Source: Pirellulales bacterium
GTDB taxonomy: Bacteria > Planctomycetota > Planctomycetia > Pirellulales > Lacipirellulaceae
Reading direction: 5' to 3'
Length of the DNA stretch: 57,763 nt
Assembly (NCBI GenBank): GCA_022841705.1
Contig: JALHQZ010000013.1
Coordinates: 1-57,763 of the forward strand
In this document: positions 41,838 through 51,003 of the stretch, one piece after another
Layout: each line of letters starts with the position of its first letter
How positions within the stretch are numbered: position 1 is the first letter of the stretch
The notes under the pieces: model-generated
Database searches by the model: none
The model's input: the letters and a program-made list of their open reading frames with translations, nothing else
What the model was told of the DNA's origin: nothing
Translations under genes and position numbers: made by a program

Positions 41838-41957
41838 TCAACCGATCAAACCGGTGATGCCTTCAAAGAGAAGCCACGCCCCAACAATCAGCGACACGGC
41901 AATCACGATCCGTCGATTGTGCCGATCGAGCCAAGCCTGTGCCGCCTTCAATGGTTG
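41838..41957 (-). pseudogene. C-terminal fragment of a membrane protein
   Basis: A minus-strand frame ending at TGA 41838-41840 reads QPLKAAQAWLDRHNRRIVIAVSLIVGAWLLFEGITGLIG. This looks like the last transmembrane helix of a small multi-spanning protein of the GAP/Sap type (a ...W.xRHNRxI...hydrophobic tail). No start and no upstream part are visible, so it appears to be a 3' remnant lying between the ALDH and the AlkB fusion. Confidence 0.4.
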
Positions 41958-42058
41958 AGCGCTGTGGTGCGGCGCTGCTGCGTCAACAAGGAGAGGATTG
42001 TAGACGGATGGCAGTGTTCAAACAGTGGTTTAACAACGTCAGTTCTGCGGGAATCGCA

Positions 42059-44311
42059 CTAGCTAACCCGCGCGGCCGGTCGCAAGCCTGAAATTCCGCT
42101 GCGGACGTTGGCGCTTGCCGCCAGTCGGCGCTCTTCGGCGGTGGCTAAGTCGCGGTCCCAGGCGAGTAACTTTGGCGTCATCAACTTGTGCCAAAGAGGA
42201 GGAACCAGCGCAACCAAGATGGTGGTGATGTAGCCGCCGATCATCATCGGCGCGTGCGGATACGGCTGAAGTTCCTGATAGGGCACCTCGCCCTGGGCGT
42301 GGTGGTGGGAATGGCGGGTCAGATTGAACATGGTCCACGAGCTGAGGCTGCGGTTCGTATTCCAGGAATGATGCGGCTGGACTGGTGTCTCGGGATTCCG
42401 CACCATACCATAGTGCTCCATGTAGTTGACGATTTCGAGCAAGGCTTTGCCTAAGAGCCCACACACTGCGAAGAATGCGGCCGCCTGCCAGCCTCCCATG
42501 GCGAAGGCCACAGCGACCAGCAGCCCGCTCATCAGATAGCCGCGGATCATGGCATTGTGCCAAGAATACACGCCGAGCCTCCTCTTTTCCAAACGTTCCA
42601 CCTCAATCTTCCAGGCACTCCGGTTGCCTTTAATCGTGGAAGCCACGATGTGGAAGTAGACGTTGCGTCCGCGAGGCGCCGTCGCGGGATCCTCCAGAGT
42701 CGAGACATAACGGTGATGGCCATAGACGTGCTCGATGGAGAAGGTCGTGTCGAAGATGAAGGCGAGCAGCCAGCGGCCGATCAGCATCGAGATGGGGTCC
42801 CAGGTGCGATGGGTCAACTCGTGAGCGGTGATTGTTCCAACCATCCCGAGCATCAGTCCTGTGATCAGCCAGGTCGACACGTGGTGGCCGAGCGCGGTAG
42901 TGTCGCGAGCCGCGACGACATCGTAGCCGATCCACTGAGTGAGCCACGCCCCGAAGCCAAGTGGATCGCTTGAACAGACGCTCCACACTCCCGTAAAGAC
43001 GATCAACGCCAGGAGCGGCAAGGCCAGCCAGAGCTGCGCCGTGAGAATTTGGGGGTATTTGAAGTTCGGCGTCGAGGTGTCGTCGCCCAAGCAGACATCG
43101 CCGATGATGTAGAGGGCGAGCACAAGCACAAGGCCGACGGTGACGTAGTGTCCGCCCGCGAGAATGGCAGCGATGGAGAGCAGCCCGACGCCATGGAGGA
43201 GGAAGTACTTGAGGTAGTGCAGCACGCCTGCCAGCGGCGCTGTTGAGGGTGTCGCGGCTAACAAAGCAGTCTCGCTCGCGTCGGCCGCCACCAAGGCATC
43301 GGCCTGAGTGGTGAAGCGATCAAAATGAAGATGCTCACTCGGCACCGACCGTTCTGCAAGCAACGCCCGCGCACCATCGATCATCAGCGGAGGTCCACAG
43401 AGATACACATGCGAATCCTGCTCAAGAAGTTCGGGGATCGATTCAGTGACCAATCCGCGTTTGCCTGTCCACGTCGAATCTTCCCCCGCGGCCGAGAGCA
43501 CCGGCACGAACTGGAACTTTCCGTGCCACCGCTGGGCGATCGACTGAATCGCATCGAGTGCGTAGAGATCCCGCTCTTCGCGCGCGCCGAACAGCAACGT
43601 GGCCGAGCGCGAGACGCGAGACGCAATCGCCTCTTCCAGGATCGCAAGGATCGGGGCGAGACCGCTTCCGCCCGCCACAAAAAGGAGCGGTTCCGCGCCC
43701 GGCCGCAACCAAAAGTCACCCGCCGGTCCTTCCACTTGGACGGAACGACCCATTACGTCCTGCTCGTTGACGAGGGTTGAGAACCGGCCACCGGACACCT
43801 TACGCACGAAGAAGCTGACCCGTGAATCGTCCCGAGCCGGAGTGGCAAACGAGTAGCTGCGGACAACCCCGTCGAGGCCCTCAATGCGCACGTACGCAAA
43901 CTGACCCGCCGTATAGGACATCGCCCCATCCAACTGAACCGTGAGGCGCGTGATGTCAGGGGTGACTTTTTCCTGCGCGATGACGCGACCCGTCACTGAG
44001 CGCCGTCGGGGTTGCTGTGCAAGATCAACTGCGATGCTGAGATTCGACAGGGGAACACTCTGGCAAGCGAGGATGTAGCCCCGGTCGATCTCCTCCGCCG
44101 TCAGGAGATAGCCGGTCTCCGTGAGCTCTTTCGCCTTGCCTTCCACGAGCCGGCACTTGCAGGTCCCGCAAGCGCCCACGCGGCAACTGTTGGGGAAATC
44201 AATGCCGCTGCGCAGGGCCGCCTGCAGCAGGGTCTCCCGAGGCTTAACCGTGATGAACCGGTCGTTAATGCGCGCGTTAATAAGAGGCGGTTTTGGCAGC
44301 CAGGTCGCCAT
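42059..44311 (-). CDS. Ferredoxin-reductase-alkane monooxygenase (AlkB) fusion
   Basis: A 750-residue single-chain alkane hydroxylase. Residues 12-95 are a plant-type 2Fe-2S ferredoxin with Cys43, Cys48, Cys51 and Cys83. Residues about 103-340 are an FAD/NAD(P) ferredoxin-reductase module (RSYSFATP at 151-158, VAGGSGLAPILAIL at 212-225, YLCGPPLMID at 303-312). Residues about 365-715 are an AlkB-type membrane di-iron monooxygenase with six hydrophobic helices and its His clusters: HELTH (497-501), HVYGHH (528-533), NYMEHYG (629-635) and HSHHH (667-671). AlkB normally needs separate rubredoxin and reductase; here electrons from NAD(P)H can reach the di-iron site within one protein. ATG at 44311 with GGAGAG upstream. 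Divergent from the AraC gene at 44422. Confidence 0.92.
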   Translation of the reverse strand: MATWLPKPPLINARINDRFITVKPRETLLQAALRSGIDFPNSCRVGACGTCKCRLVEGKAKELTETGYLLTAEEIDRGYILACQSVPLSNLSIAVDLAQQPRRRSVTGRVIAQEKVTPDITRLTVQLDGAMSYTAGQFAYVRIEGLDGVVRSYSFATPARDDSRVSFFVRKVSGGRFSTLVNEQDVMGRSVQVEGPAGDFWLRPGAEPLLFVAGGSGLAPILAILEEAIASRVSRSATLLFGAREERDLYALDAIQSIAQRWHGKFQFVPVLSAAGEDSTWTGKRGLVTESIPELLEQDSHVYLCGPPLMIDGARALLAERSVPSEHLHFDRFTTQADALVAADASETALLAATPSTAPLAGVLHYLKYFLLHGVGLLSIAAILAGGHYVTVGLVLVLALYIIGDVCLGDDTSTPNFKYPQILTAQLWLALPLLALIVFTGVWSVCSSDPLGFGAWLTQWIGYDVVAARDTTALGHHVSTWLITGLMLGMVGTITAHELTHRTWDPISMLIGRWLLAFIFDTTFSIEHVYGHHRYVSTLEDPATAPRGRNVYFHIVASTIKGNRSAWKIEVERLEKRRLGVYSWHNAMIRGYLMSGLLVAVAFAMGGWQAAAFFAVCGLLGKALLEIVNYMEHYGMVRNPETPVQPHHSWNTNRSLSSWTMFNLTRHSHHHAQGEVPYQELQPYPHAPMMIGGYITTILVALVPPLWHKLMTPKLLAWDRDLATAEERRLAASANVRSGISGLRPAARVS

Positions 44312-44421
44312 GCTCTCTCCGATTATGAAGAACTTTTCCAACCAGTCAATTTTATCAGGAGGGCGACCCGCCGGAGGGGTCAGTCGTTGACAAGCACGGG
44401 TCATTTATTGACGATCGGAAG

Positions 44422-45492
44422 ATGCCACCGCAATCCAAGCAGACACTCGATGAGGACGTTACGTTACCGGTTTACTACCTCCGGCAACTCGCTGAGCAAT
44501 TGCGCAGCATGGGAACAGAGGTCGGAGAGTGGCTAAAATTGAGCCGGTTAACCGAAGATCAATTGAACGACTCGTGTTTCACCCTTCGCTATGCCGTGTT
44601 TCGACAACTGGTTCTGGACGCCCTAACGCTGGCGCAGGAGCCGGCGCTCGGGCTCTTCGTTGGCGAGCGCCTGGTTGCAAGAACACACGGAATCCTCGGC
44701 TATGCGGCGATGAACAGCGGCACGATCCGCCAGGCGCTCGAGCTGACCGAGAGATACACGCACCTGCGCATCTCGCTGCTTTCCATTTCGCACGAAGTCC
44801 ACCAGCGTGACGTCCGTGTCAACTTCACCGAGACTTATCCGCTCGATGATCTCCGACGCCCGCTGCTCGAAGCCGTGATGCTCACTGTCAAGAATACCAT
44901 CGACGCCATTTCGATGGGCGCCTGTCAGGTGCGCGAAGTCGCGTTCCCGTTCGCTGCTCCGAGCTACGCGGGCGTGGCCCGCGAACTCTTTGGGTGTGAA
45001 GTCCGATACGGCGAGTCCTGGGCAGGTTTCACGCTCCCGCTGGAGGCGATCGACACGCCACTGAAGTTAGCTGATCCCGAGGCCTTCCGACAAGCCGCGA
45101 TGATCTGCCAGCGCGAGCTCGACAAGCTCGAGGCAAACGAATCTCTGGCAGCCAAGGTCAGACGGCTCCTTCTGGAAAGACCGAACGGTTTCCCTTCGCT
45201 CCAAGTCACCGCCCGGCGCTTTCACTTGACGCCTCGCACTCTCCATCGACGCCTCTTGAAAGAAGGGATATCCTATCGGCAGATTCTTGAGGACGTCCGC
45301 CATACGTTGGCCGTGGAACACGTGAAGTCGGGCCGCTTCAGCCTCGAAGAGATCGCCTTCAAACTGGGCTATTCCGACCTCGCGAACTTCCGTCGCGCTT
45401 TCAAACGCTGGGAGTCCGTCGCTCCGTCCACGTACCTTGCACAATATCGGGAAGGAGCCACGCCAGGCGATCGTCGAGCAGCTTACGACTAA
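44422..45492 (+). CDS. AraC family transcriptional regulator
   Basis: A 356-residue regulator. The N-terminal 200 residues follow the arabinose-binding-domain-like fold of OruR/ArgR-type AraC proteins (RYAVFRQLVLDALTLAQEPALGLFVGERL, THGILGYAAMNSGTIRQALELTERYTHLR), and the C-terminal pair of helix-turn-helices is clear (SLQVTARRFHLTPRTLHRRLLKEGISYRQILEDVRHTLAVEH, SLEEIAFKLGYSDLANFRRAFKRWESVAPSTYL). It starts 110 bases from the divergent AlkB fusion, so a shared regulatory region is expected. Regulators of this subtype are commonly found divergent from alkane or lipid oxidation genes and would respond to substrate or product. The frame gives the ATG at 44422; no strong ribosome binding site. 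Confidence 0.88.
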   Translation: MPPQSKQTLDEDVTLPVYYLRQLAEQLRSMGTEVGEWLKLSRLTEDQLNDSCFTLRYAVFRQLVLDALTLAQEPALGLFVGERLVARTHGILGYAAMNSGTIRQALELTERYTHLRISLLSISHEVHQRDVRVNFTETYPLDDLRRPLLEAVMLTVKNTIDAISMGACQVREVAFPFAAPSYAGVARELFGCEVRYGESWAGFTLPLEAIDTPLKLADPEAFRQAAMICQRELDKLEANESLAAKVRRLLLERPNGFPSLQVTARRFHLTPRTLHRRLLKEGISYRQILEDVRHTLAVEHVKSGRFSLEEIAFKLGYSDLANFRRAFKRWESVAPSTYLAQYREGATPGDRRAAYD

Positions 45493-46017
45493 GCTCGGCT
45501 TGGCTGGCCAGTCCCACGACCAAGCGAAGCAGACAGGTTGCTTTTGAGCACGTCTCATCGTCATGCAGGACCTGATACGGAATCGATCTGGCGGCCGGCC
45601 TGCAAGAGAACATTCAGATGGCCGCTTTGTCGTCTAGAAGCGAGGGCGTCCATGCGACGCGGCCTGCCGACTTGTCATATGACGGCGTACAAGAAGGTGA
45701 GCAAAGTCCTGCCGACCCTGGCAAATCTGATCGCCCAGGATCAAGGATCTAAATTCGGCCCCCGTGAGTCCGCAGCGGGGAAGGGTCGTTTAACGCGACC
45801 CGCCCGACCCCATCACACTTCCCTGATCGTGGGAGTGGAGCGCCGCCGCTCCGTCGTCTTGGACTTGATCACAAGGTCTTTCGCACGAGGCACAGGATCC
45901 CAGAGAATTTCACTCGATTATCGCCCCCGACACTGCGGCGAGCATCGCCCCCAACTGCTATTGCCCCACCTACTAATCCCTTAGTAAATTACCGCTCCGT
46001 TGAGTCAGGAGAGTTAA
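45493..46017. other. Intergenic region with no convincing gene
   Basis: A plus-strand reading at 45538-45984 has no family features. A stretch near 45679-45760 reads MTAYKKVSKVLPTLANLIAQDQG, which may be a relic, but nothing around it supports a gene. The start of the DUF1559 gene at 46018 is preceded by AGGAGAG. Confidence 0.35.
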
Positions 46018-46950
46018 ATGGATTTGCGCTATCGGCCCCCTAGTCGAGCAGGGGTAAGCACGCCTGCACGGGATTTCCGTGGGTTCACGGTGCTCGAACT
46101 GCTGGTCGTGATTTTGATCATAGGGCTGTTGCTAGCGTTGCTACTGCCGGCGGTGGTCTCCGCTCGCGAGTCGGCTCGGCGCGTCACCTGCGTCAGCCAA
46201 CTGCGACAACTGGGGATCGCACTTCAAGCTGAACACGACACGCACCGACGTTTGCCCACCGCATGGCGGGCGGCGACGGACGGTTCGGACTTCGCTTATG
46301 GGTGGGCAATTCGCGTGCTCGATGAACTCGATCACGCGCCGCTCAGCCATCAGTTGGATTTGCGCCGACGTCCTACTTTGCCAATGATCGACTTGATCAA
46401 CGCGGTCGATTTCGCCAGTCTCAAATGTCCGTCGGATCTCAGCGACCCGACGTTTGAACTCTTGCCCAAGCCCGACACCGAACATCCCTCTGCCGAAACG
46501 TCCTCGTCCGAAGTCAGGTCGGTCCCGACAACGCTTCCAACCGCCAATTACGTTGGGGTCTTCGGAACGTCAGAGGCGGACGACTATCGGGAGTTCGGCG
46601 ACACGCTTCCCCAGGATTCCGCGGATGGGGCCGTGGTCCACGATCGCCGGGTGAGACTCAGCGATCTGCATCGCGGATTAAGCAAAACACTTTTGGTTGG
46701 CGAGCGAACCATGGCAACCGTGCCATCAACGTGGTTCGGCGTGGATCTTTTTGGGGAGGACGCTCCTTGTCGCTTGGTTGGTTCCGCCATCACGCGACCT
46801 AACTGCGATTCTTGCGATGAGTGTGAATTCAGCAGCCGACATTCGGGCGGCTCAAGTTTCTTGTGGGCAGACGGGCATGTCGAGCTCATCGCCGATTCTG
46901 TTGAGACAGAAATCTACCGCACCTTCGCGATGCGAGTCGCGCAAGAGTAA
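46018..46950 (+). CDS. DUF1559 pseudopilin-like protein
   Basis: A 310-residue DUF1559 member. Prepilin-like FRGFTVLELLVVILIIGLLLALLLPAVVSARESARRVTCVSQLRQLGIALQ at about 20-70, with a Gly-Phe cleavage site. An acidic, Pro/Ser-rich middle contains an unusual Cys-rich loop (CDSCDECEFSSRH near 265-280), and the C-terminal H-x9-DG box is intact (HSGGSSFLWADGHVELI). AGGAGAG precedes the ATG. It is followed at 10 bases by the BlaI gene, so the two may be cotranscribed. The Cys cluster could bind metal or form disulfides, which is unusual for the family. Confidence 0.87.
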   Translation: MDLRYRPPSRAGVSTPARDFRGFTVLELLVVILIIGLLLALLLPAVVSARESARRVTCVSQLRQLGIALQAEHDTHRRLPTAWRAATDGSDFAYGWAIRVLDELDHAPLSHQLDLRRRPTLPMIDLINAVDFASLKCPSDLSDPTFELLPKPDTEHPSAETSSSEVRSVPTTLPTANYVGVFGTSEADDYREFGDTLPQDSADGAVVHDRRVRLSDLHRGLSKTLLVGERTMATVPSTWFGVDLFGEDAPCRLVGSAITRPNCDSCDECEFSSRHSGGSSFLWADGHVELIADSVETEIYRTFAMRVAQE

Positions 46951-46960
46951 GGAGTCAACG

Positions 46961-47347
46961 TTGAAGAGCGATAGGCAATTACCAATGCTCACTGCCGCGG
47001 AGGCGGAGATCATGAATGTCGTCTGGGAGCGCACGCCGGTCGTTATCGCCGACATCGTCGAACAATTGCCGCGTGAGCTTGCCTATACCACGGTCATGAC
47101 GACGGTACGCATTCTGGAAGATAAGGGGTTTCTCCGGCAATGTGGAAAGAGCGGGCGGGCGTTTCTCTATCAGCCGGCGATCGAACGCAACCAAGTTAGC
47201 AATCAAATGTCGCACGAAGTGGCGAACCGTCTCTTCAACGGGTCGATCAAATCAATGATGTTGAGCCTCGTTCGCGATCAATCCATTAGCCAGGAGGATC
47301 TCGCGGAGGTCAAGCAAATGATCGAACAACTGGAGCAGAAGCGATGA
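46961..47347 (+). CDS. BlaI/MecI/CopY family repressor
   Basis: A 128-residue winged-helix repressor: LTAAEAEIMNVVWERTPVVIADIVEQLPRELAYTTVMTTVRILEDKGFLRQ is the classic BlaI DNA-binding domain, followed by the GRAFLYQP wing and the C-terminal dimerisation helices. It starts with TTG at 46961, preceded by AAGGAG at 6 bases; the first ATG (46985) would cut the domain edge. It overlaps the M56 peptidase gene by four bases (ATGA). In such pairs the peptidase cleaves or triggers cleavage of the repressor after an envelope signal. Possible targets are its own operon and the adjacent DUF1559 or glycosyltransferase genes. Confidence 0.9.
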   Translation: MKSDRQLPMLTAAEAEIMNVVWERTPVVIADIVEQLPRELAYTTVMTTVRILEDKGFLRQCGKSGRAFLYQPAIERNQVSNQMSHEVANRLFNGSIKSMMLSLVRDQSISQEDLAEVKQMIEQLEQKR

Positions 47348-48453
47348 ACTCCCTACAATGGCTGCATTTCATCACGAGCTACTTCCTCCAAGCGTCACTC
47401 GTCATCGGAGTGGCGTGGTCGATTGAGCGCTGGGTGCATGGCGCGCAAACCAAAACTCGCATCTGGTCGGCCTGTTACTTGAGTTTGTTGATCTTGCTCT
47501 TCGCAGGTCTGGTGCTGCCTCGTCTGCAATGGCTCCACCCCTGGTCGAAAGTGGCGCCGAAGGAGCTGCTAGCAGTCGCTAGCATCGAAGCCGTTGCCGG
47601 CCAGATGCTGCTCGCGATCTGGATTCTGGGAGCAGCAGTCATGTTGGTCCGCTGGTTTTTGCAGTTCCTCGAGATCCGTCAATTCATCGCCACCTGTCCG
47701 CCATGGGATACGAAAACCCTCGCCAGAATCACCGAAATGGCGTCTTGCGAACTGCTCACCGTGCACGGCAGGAAGGTAAACTTTCGCCAAAGCCCCGAAT
47801 CCTACGGTCCTTTCTGCTATCAGCTTCATCAGCCGATCGTCTTTCTGCCGATATCAGTTGTTGACGACGCTGACATCGAACTGCGAAACGTGCTCCAGCA
47901 CGAGCTGACCCACCTCGCCACGGAACATCCTCAACAAGTCTTTTGGCAGAAGCTGGCCCAGGTGGTGTTGTGGTTTCACCCGCTGGTTTGGATTTCGGGA
48001 CAACGCGCCGGTTTGGTGCGGGAATTTGTTTGCGACGAAGCCGCCAGCGGCAATGGAGCTGCAACGGCTTCTTACCTCCGGACCCTACTACGGTTAGTGG
48101 AACAACAGTCGTCAATTAAGCATGGCACATTGACCCTGGGACGGACTTCGGGGGAACTCAAGGTGCGCGCTCGACGCCTAGTCGCTGGCCCGGGATGTGG
48201 GAATCGCAGTGGGATGGCAATCGCGCCGGTAATCGTTGCCATCTCGGCAATGCTGGCATCGCAACTTTGGGTGCCGACGAATCCCCTCGCCTCTCGACGC
48301 GGATATTACTCACCCTGGCCGCACTGGACGGCGTCAATTCTGCATAGCGTTGGTATTGCTGTACGCGATTTCGAACGATTCGATCCCAATCGGCAGATAC
48401 ACGAGCTTATGGAAGAAGATGCCCAGTCTCGGGGAGACCGGAAGCGCTCTTGA
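47344..48453 (+). CDS. M56 family (BlaR1-like) membrane peptidase
   Basis: A 369-residue membrane metallopeptidase. Helices at the N-terminus (about 10-30, 42-62, 85-108) precede the zinc-peptidase core HELTHLATEHPQQ (HExxH), WFHPLVW and LVREFVCDEAAS (Glu ligand plus CDEAAS), typical of BlaR1/MecR1 signal-transducing peptidases. A further helix lies near 295-312. There is no C-terminal penicillin-binding sensor domain; the last 55 residues are short and polar. The signal sensed is therefore not a beta-lactam by the standard route. Translation is coupled with the BlaI gene. Confidence 0.88.
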   Translation: MNSLQWLHFITSYFLQASLVIGVAWSIERWVHGAQTKTRIWSACYLSLLILLFAGLVLPRLQWLHPWSKVAPKELLAVASIEAVAGQMLLAIWILGAAVMLVRWFLQFLEIRQFIATCPPWDTKTLARITEMASCELLTVHGRKVNFRQSPESYGPFCYQLHQPIVFLPISVVDDADIELRNVLQHELTHLATEHPQQVFWQKLAQVVLWFHPLVWISGQRAGLVREFVCDEAASGNGAATASYLRTLLRLVEQQSSIKHGTLTLGRTSGELKVRARRLVAGPGCGNRSGMAIAPVIVAISAMLASQLWVPTNPLASRRGYYSPWPHWTASILHSVGIAVRDFERFDPNRQIHELMEEDAQSRGDRKRS

Positions 48454-48555
48454 TATTTTTTGCAGGGAACTCCTAGTTTTTTAGTAGCTGCAATGGAGGC
48501 AATCCATGCGGCAATCTCCGCCCAAGTTGATAGCCCTCTCGCAAGGAAGCGAATC

Positions 48556-51003
48556 GTGCCTTCAAACGCCATAACTTGCCACAAGTCATCTCGTCCGCAG
48601 TCAGCGCAGAGTATTTCACTCGTGCTGCCAGCCTGGAATGAAGCCGCAGCACTTCCGGGGGCGATTGCTGAAGCGGATGCCGCCTTAAGTAAGATCGCTG
48701 ACCACTACGAGATCATCGTTGTTGACGATGGTAGCCGCGATGCGACCGCGGCCTGCGTCGAGCAGATCGCGGAGCGCAACGCTTCCGTCAAACTAGTGCG
48801 ACACGAGATTAACCGGGGCTACGGCGCCGCCTTGCGGACCGGCTTTAAGGCAGCGACCTGTGACTTGGTCGTCTTTACTGACGCCGATCGCCAATTTGAT
48901 CTCCGCGAGCTGGACCGCTTTGCGTTGCTCTCTCAAGATTATCAAGTCGTCTGTGGTTATCGGATTGACCGAAAGGACTCGTGGCTCCGGTGTCTCTACT
49001 CCCGCGTCTACAACCTGCTCGTCCGCACGCTCCTCCACCTAGGCGTCCGCGATGTTGACTGCGCGCTGAAGATGTTTCAGCGTGAATCGCTACAGCAACT
49101 CGAGATCACGACGGACGGCTTCCTGGTCAATTCGGAACTTTTGCTCCAATCACGTCAGCTCAATCATTCGCTAGTTGAAGTTGGCGTCACGCATCGTCCG
49201 CGAGTCGAAGGCGAGAGTACGGTTTCGCCACGGCACATCCCCGTGGTGCTTGCGAGCCTGTTACGGCTGTGGTGGAATCGCGCACTGTTTCCATATGTCG
49301 AACGAGACAACCGCGCGGGCGATCAAGGTGAGTCAGGGAAACGCTGGGCCTGGGGGCAGGCGCTGCTCCTGCTCTGTGCGGCGGTGATGCTGCTCTACGG
49401 GATGTCTTATCCGCTGATCGAGCGCGACGAAGCTCGTTACGCAGAAATCCCTCGGGAGATGGTGGTGACGGGTAACTGGGTGGTCCCTCAGCTAAACTAC
49501 AGAACCTATTACGACAAGCCGGCGCTGATGTACTGGCTTTGTGCGATGAGCTATTCCGTCTTCGGCGTTCACGAATGGGCCGCGCGTCTGGTTCCCGCGC
49601 TCTGCGGAATGCTGACTTTGAGCGCCACGTTGTGGTTCGCGAATCGCCACTGGGGTAAGCGGGTTGGCCTCCTGTCGGGGCTGGTCCTGTTTCTCTCGGT
49701 AGGATTTCTCGGCGCCAGCCGAACCCTGCTGATTGACGGCTTGCTCACCTGCTGCTCGACCGTAGCTCTGATGGCGGCCTACGAAGCTGTGGCGAGCGGT
49801 AAGCTGCGAATGTCGTGGTGGGTAGTGGTGAGTGTCGCTTGCGGTTTCGGCTTTCTAGCGAAGGGCCCCATTTCCTTAGTTCTGCTCCTGCCGCCGTTGT
49901 TCGCCTTCACTTGGCTCACGAGGCGGGCAGCCAAGCCGCGGATAGTGCACTGGTTGATGATGGGAGCCATTGTGACTCTGATCGCCGCTCCTTGGTTTGT
50001 CATGGTGTCGCTGCAAAGTCCGAACTTCGCGACGGAGTTCTTCTACACTCACAATATAAGTCGCTTTGCCGGGGCGTTCCACGCGCGCCCGATTTGGTAC
50101 TTCATTCCGGTTGCGATAGTGGCCGCCCATCCCTGGTCATTTTTGGGTCTCGGGTTCCTTGACTCGCTGTTTTCGTCACGGCAAGAGATTCGCGAGCAGC
50201 GCGGGCCGCTGACGGGCTATTTGTTGCTGTCGGCGGTGTGGTGCTTGACCTTCTTTTCGCTGTCCAAATGCAAACTGCCGCCCTATATCTTGCCAGCGAT
50301 GGCGCCCTTTGCACTCATGCTGGGCAGATATCTCGATCAGGTGCTGTACTCTCATCAGCAGAGTTGGTCTTTGCAACAAGCGCGGATGTGGGCGCCTTGG
50401 ACGGCAACCATTGCGACGTGTGCCGCAGGAGTTGGCTTCGCGATTTTCGCACTCGCAACGCGTATGGAGTCGCTGCTCGCCGCATCACTGTTCATCACTT
50501 TCTGGATGGTGGTTGGTTTATTAGCGATCATCGGATGGCGGTCTACGCAGCCTGCTCTCGTCGGCTGGGGAACAACCGTCGCCACGACAATGCTGCTCTC
50601 GGTTTTTGTATTTCATCGTGAGCTTCCGCGTTTTGCGCACTCTCAAGCCGTGTTGGGAGGAGCGTCGTCCTTCGTGACCACCGTAGTGGAGGAGAACCAA
50701 TTATCCGTCATTACTCTCGGACTCGAATGGTCGAGCGTTCCTTTCGATTCGCGTCGCAACGACGTTCACAACTTAAGTAGCCTGGACGAGGTGCAACTCG
50801 ACCAGCTTGCGGGCGATCAACGAGAAGTGCTTGTCGTCACGCGGCGGGCGCAGTCTTTTGAGGAGCAATTTGGCAATCTCCCGAGTTGGGCGCATGCGAC
50901 CACTATCTGTGAGCGCGGCCCCGCCCGACTCGTGATGATCAAGGTCGACCCGCAGCATGCAGACGCCTCAACTGCGGCGAAGGGCGATGCGAGTCGTCGT
51001 TAA
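48556..51003 (+). CDS. Fusion glycosyltransferase: GT2 (DPM-like) plus GT83 (ArnT-like)
   Basis: An 815-residue protein. Residues about 18-235 form a GT2 dolichyl-phosphate-mannose-synthase-like domain (ISLVLPAWNEAAALPGA, IIVVDDGSRDATAAC, FTDADRQFDLRELDRF with the DxD-type motif, RDVDCALKMFQRESL). Residues about 265 to the end are a multi-spanning GT83/PMT-like transferase (YPLIERDEARYAEIPREMVVTGNWVVPQLNYRTYYDKPALMYWL is the ArnT signature; about 10-12 helices), with a soluble C-terminal region. The first half would load sugar onto a polyprenyl phosphate and the second move it to an acceptor outside. GTG at 48556 has AAGGA upstream; ATG at 48493 and TTG at 48460 are alternatives without ribosome binding sites. 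Confidence 0.85.
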   Translation: MPSNAITCHKSSRPQSAQSISLVLPAWNEAAALPGAIAEADAALSKIADHYEIIVVDDGSRDATAACVEQIAERNASVKLVRHEINRGYGAALRTGFKAATCDLVVFTDADRQFDLRELDRFALLSQDYQVVCGYRIDRKDSWLRCLYSRVYNLLVRTLLHLGVRDVDCALKMFQRESLQQLEITTDGFLVNSELLLQSRQLNHSLVEVGVTHRPRVEGESTVSPRHIPVVLASLLRLWWNRALFPYVERDNRAGDQGESGKRWAWGQALLLLCAAVMLLYGMSYPLIERDEARYAEIPREMVVTGNWVVPQLNYRTYYDKPALMYWLCAMSYSVFGVHEWAARLVPALCGMLTLSATLWFANRHWGKRVGLLSGLVLFLSVGFLGASRTLLIDGLLTCCSTVALMAAYEAVASGKLRMSWWVVVSVACGFGFLAKGPISLVLLLPPLFAFTWLTRRAAKPRIVHWLMMGAIVTLIAAPWFVMVSLQSPNFATEFFYTHNISRFAGAFHARPIWYFIPVAIVAAHPWSFLGLGFLDSLFSSRQEIREQRGPLTGYLLLSAVWCLTFFSLSKCKLPPYILPAMAPFALMLGRYLDQVLYSHQQSWSLQQARMWAPWTATIATCAAGVGFAIFALATRMESLLAASLFITFWMVVGLLAIIGWRSTQPALVGWGTTVATTMLLSVFVFHRELPRFAHSQAVLGGASSFVTTVVEENQLSVITLGLEWSSVPFDSRRNDVHNLSSLDEVQLDQLAGDQREVLVVTRRAQSFEEQFGNLPSWAHATTICERGPARLVMIKVDPQHADASTAAKGDASRR

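Noticed and set aside
45538..45984. Plus-strand reading of 148 codons between the AraC and DUF1559 genes
   Set aside because: Composition and codon use are not protein-like, and no family or ribosome binding site is visible.
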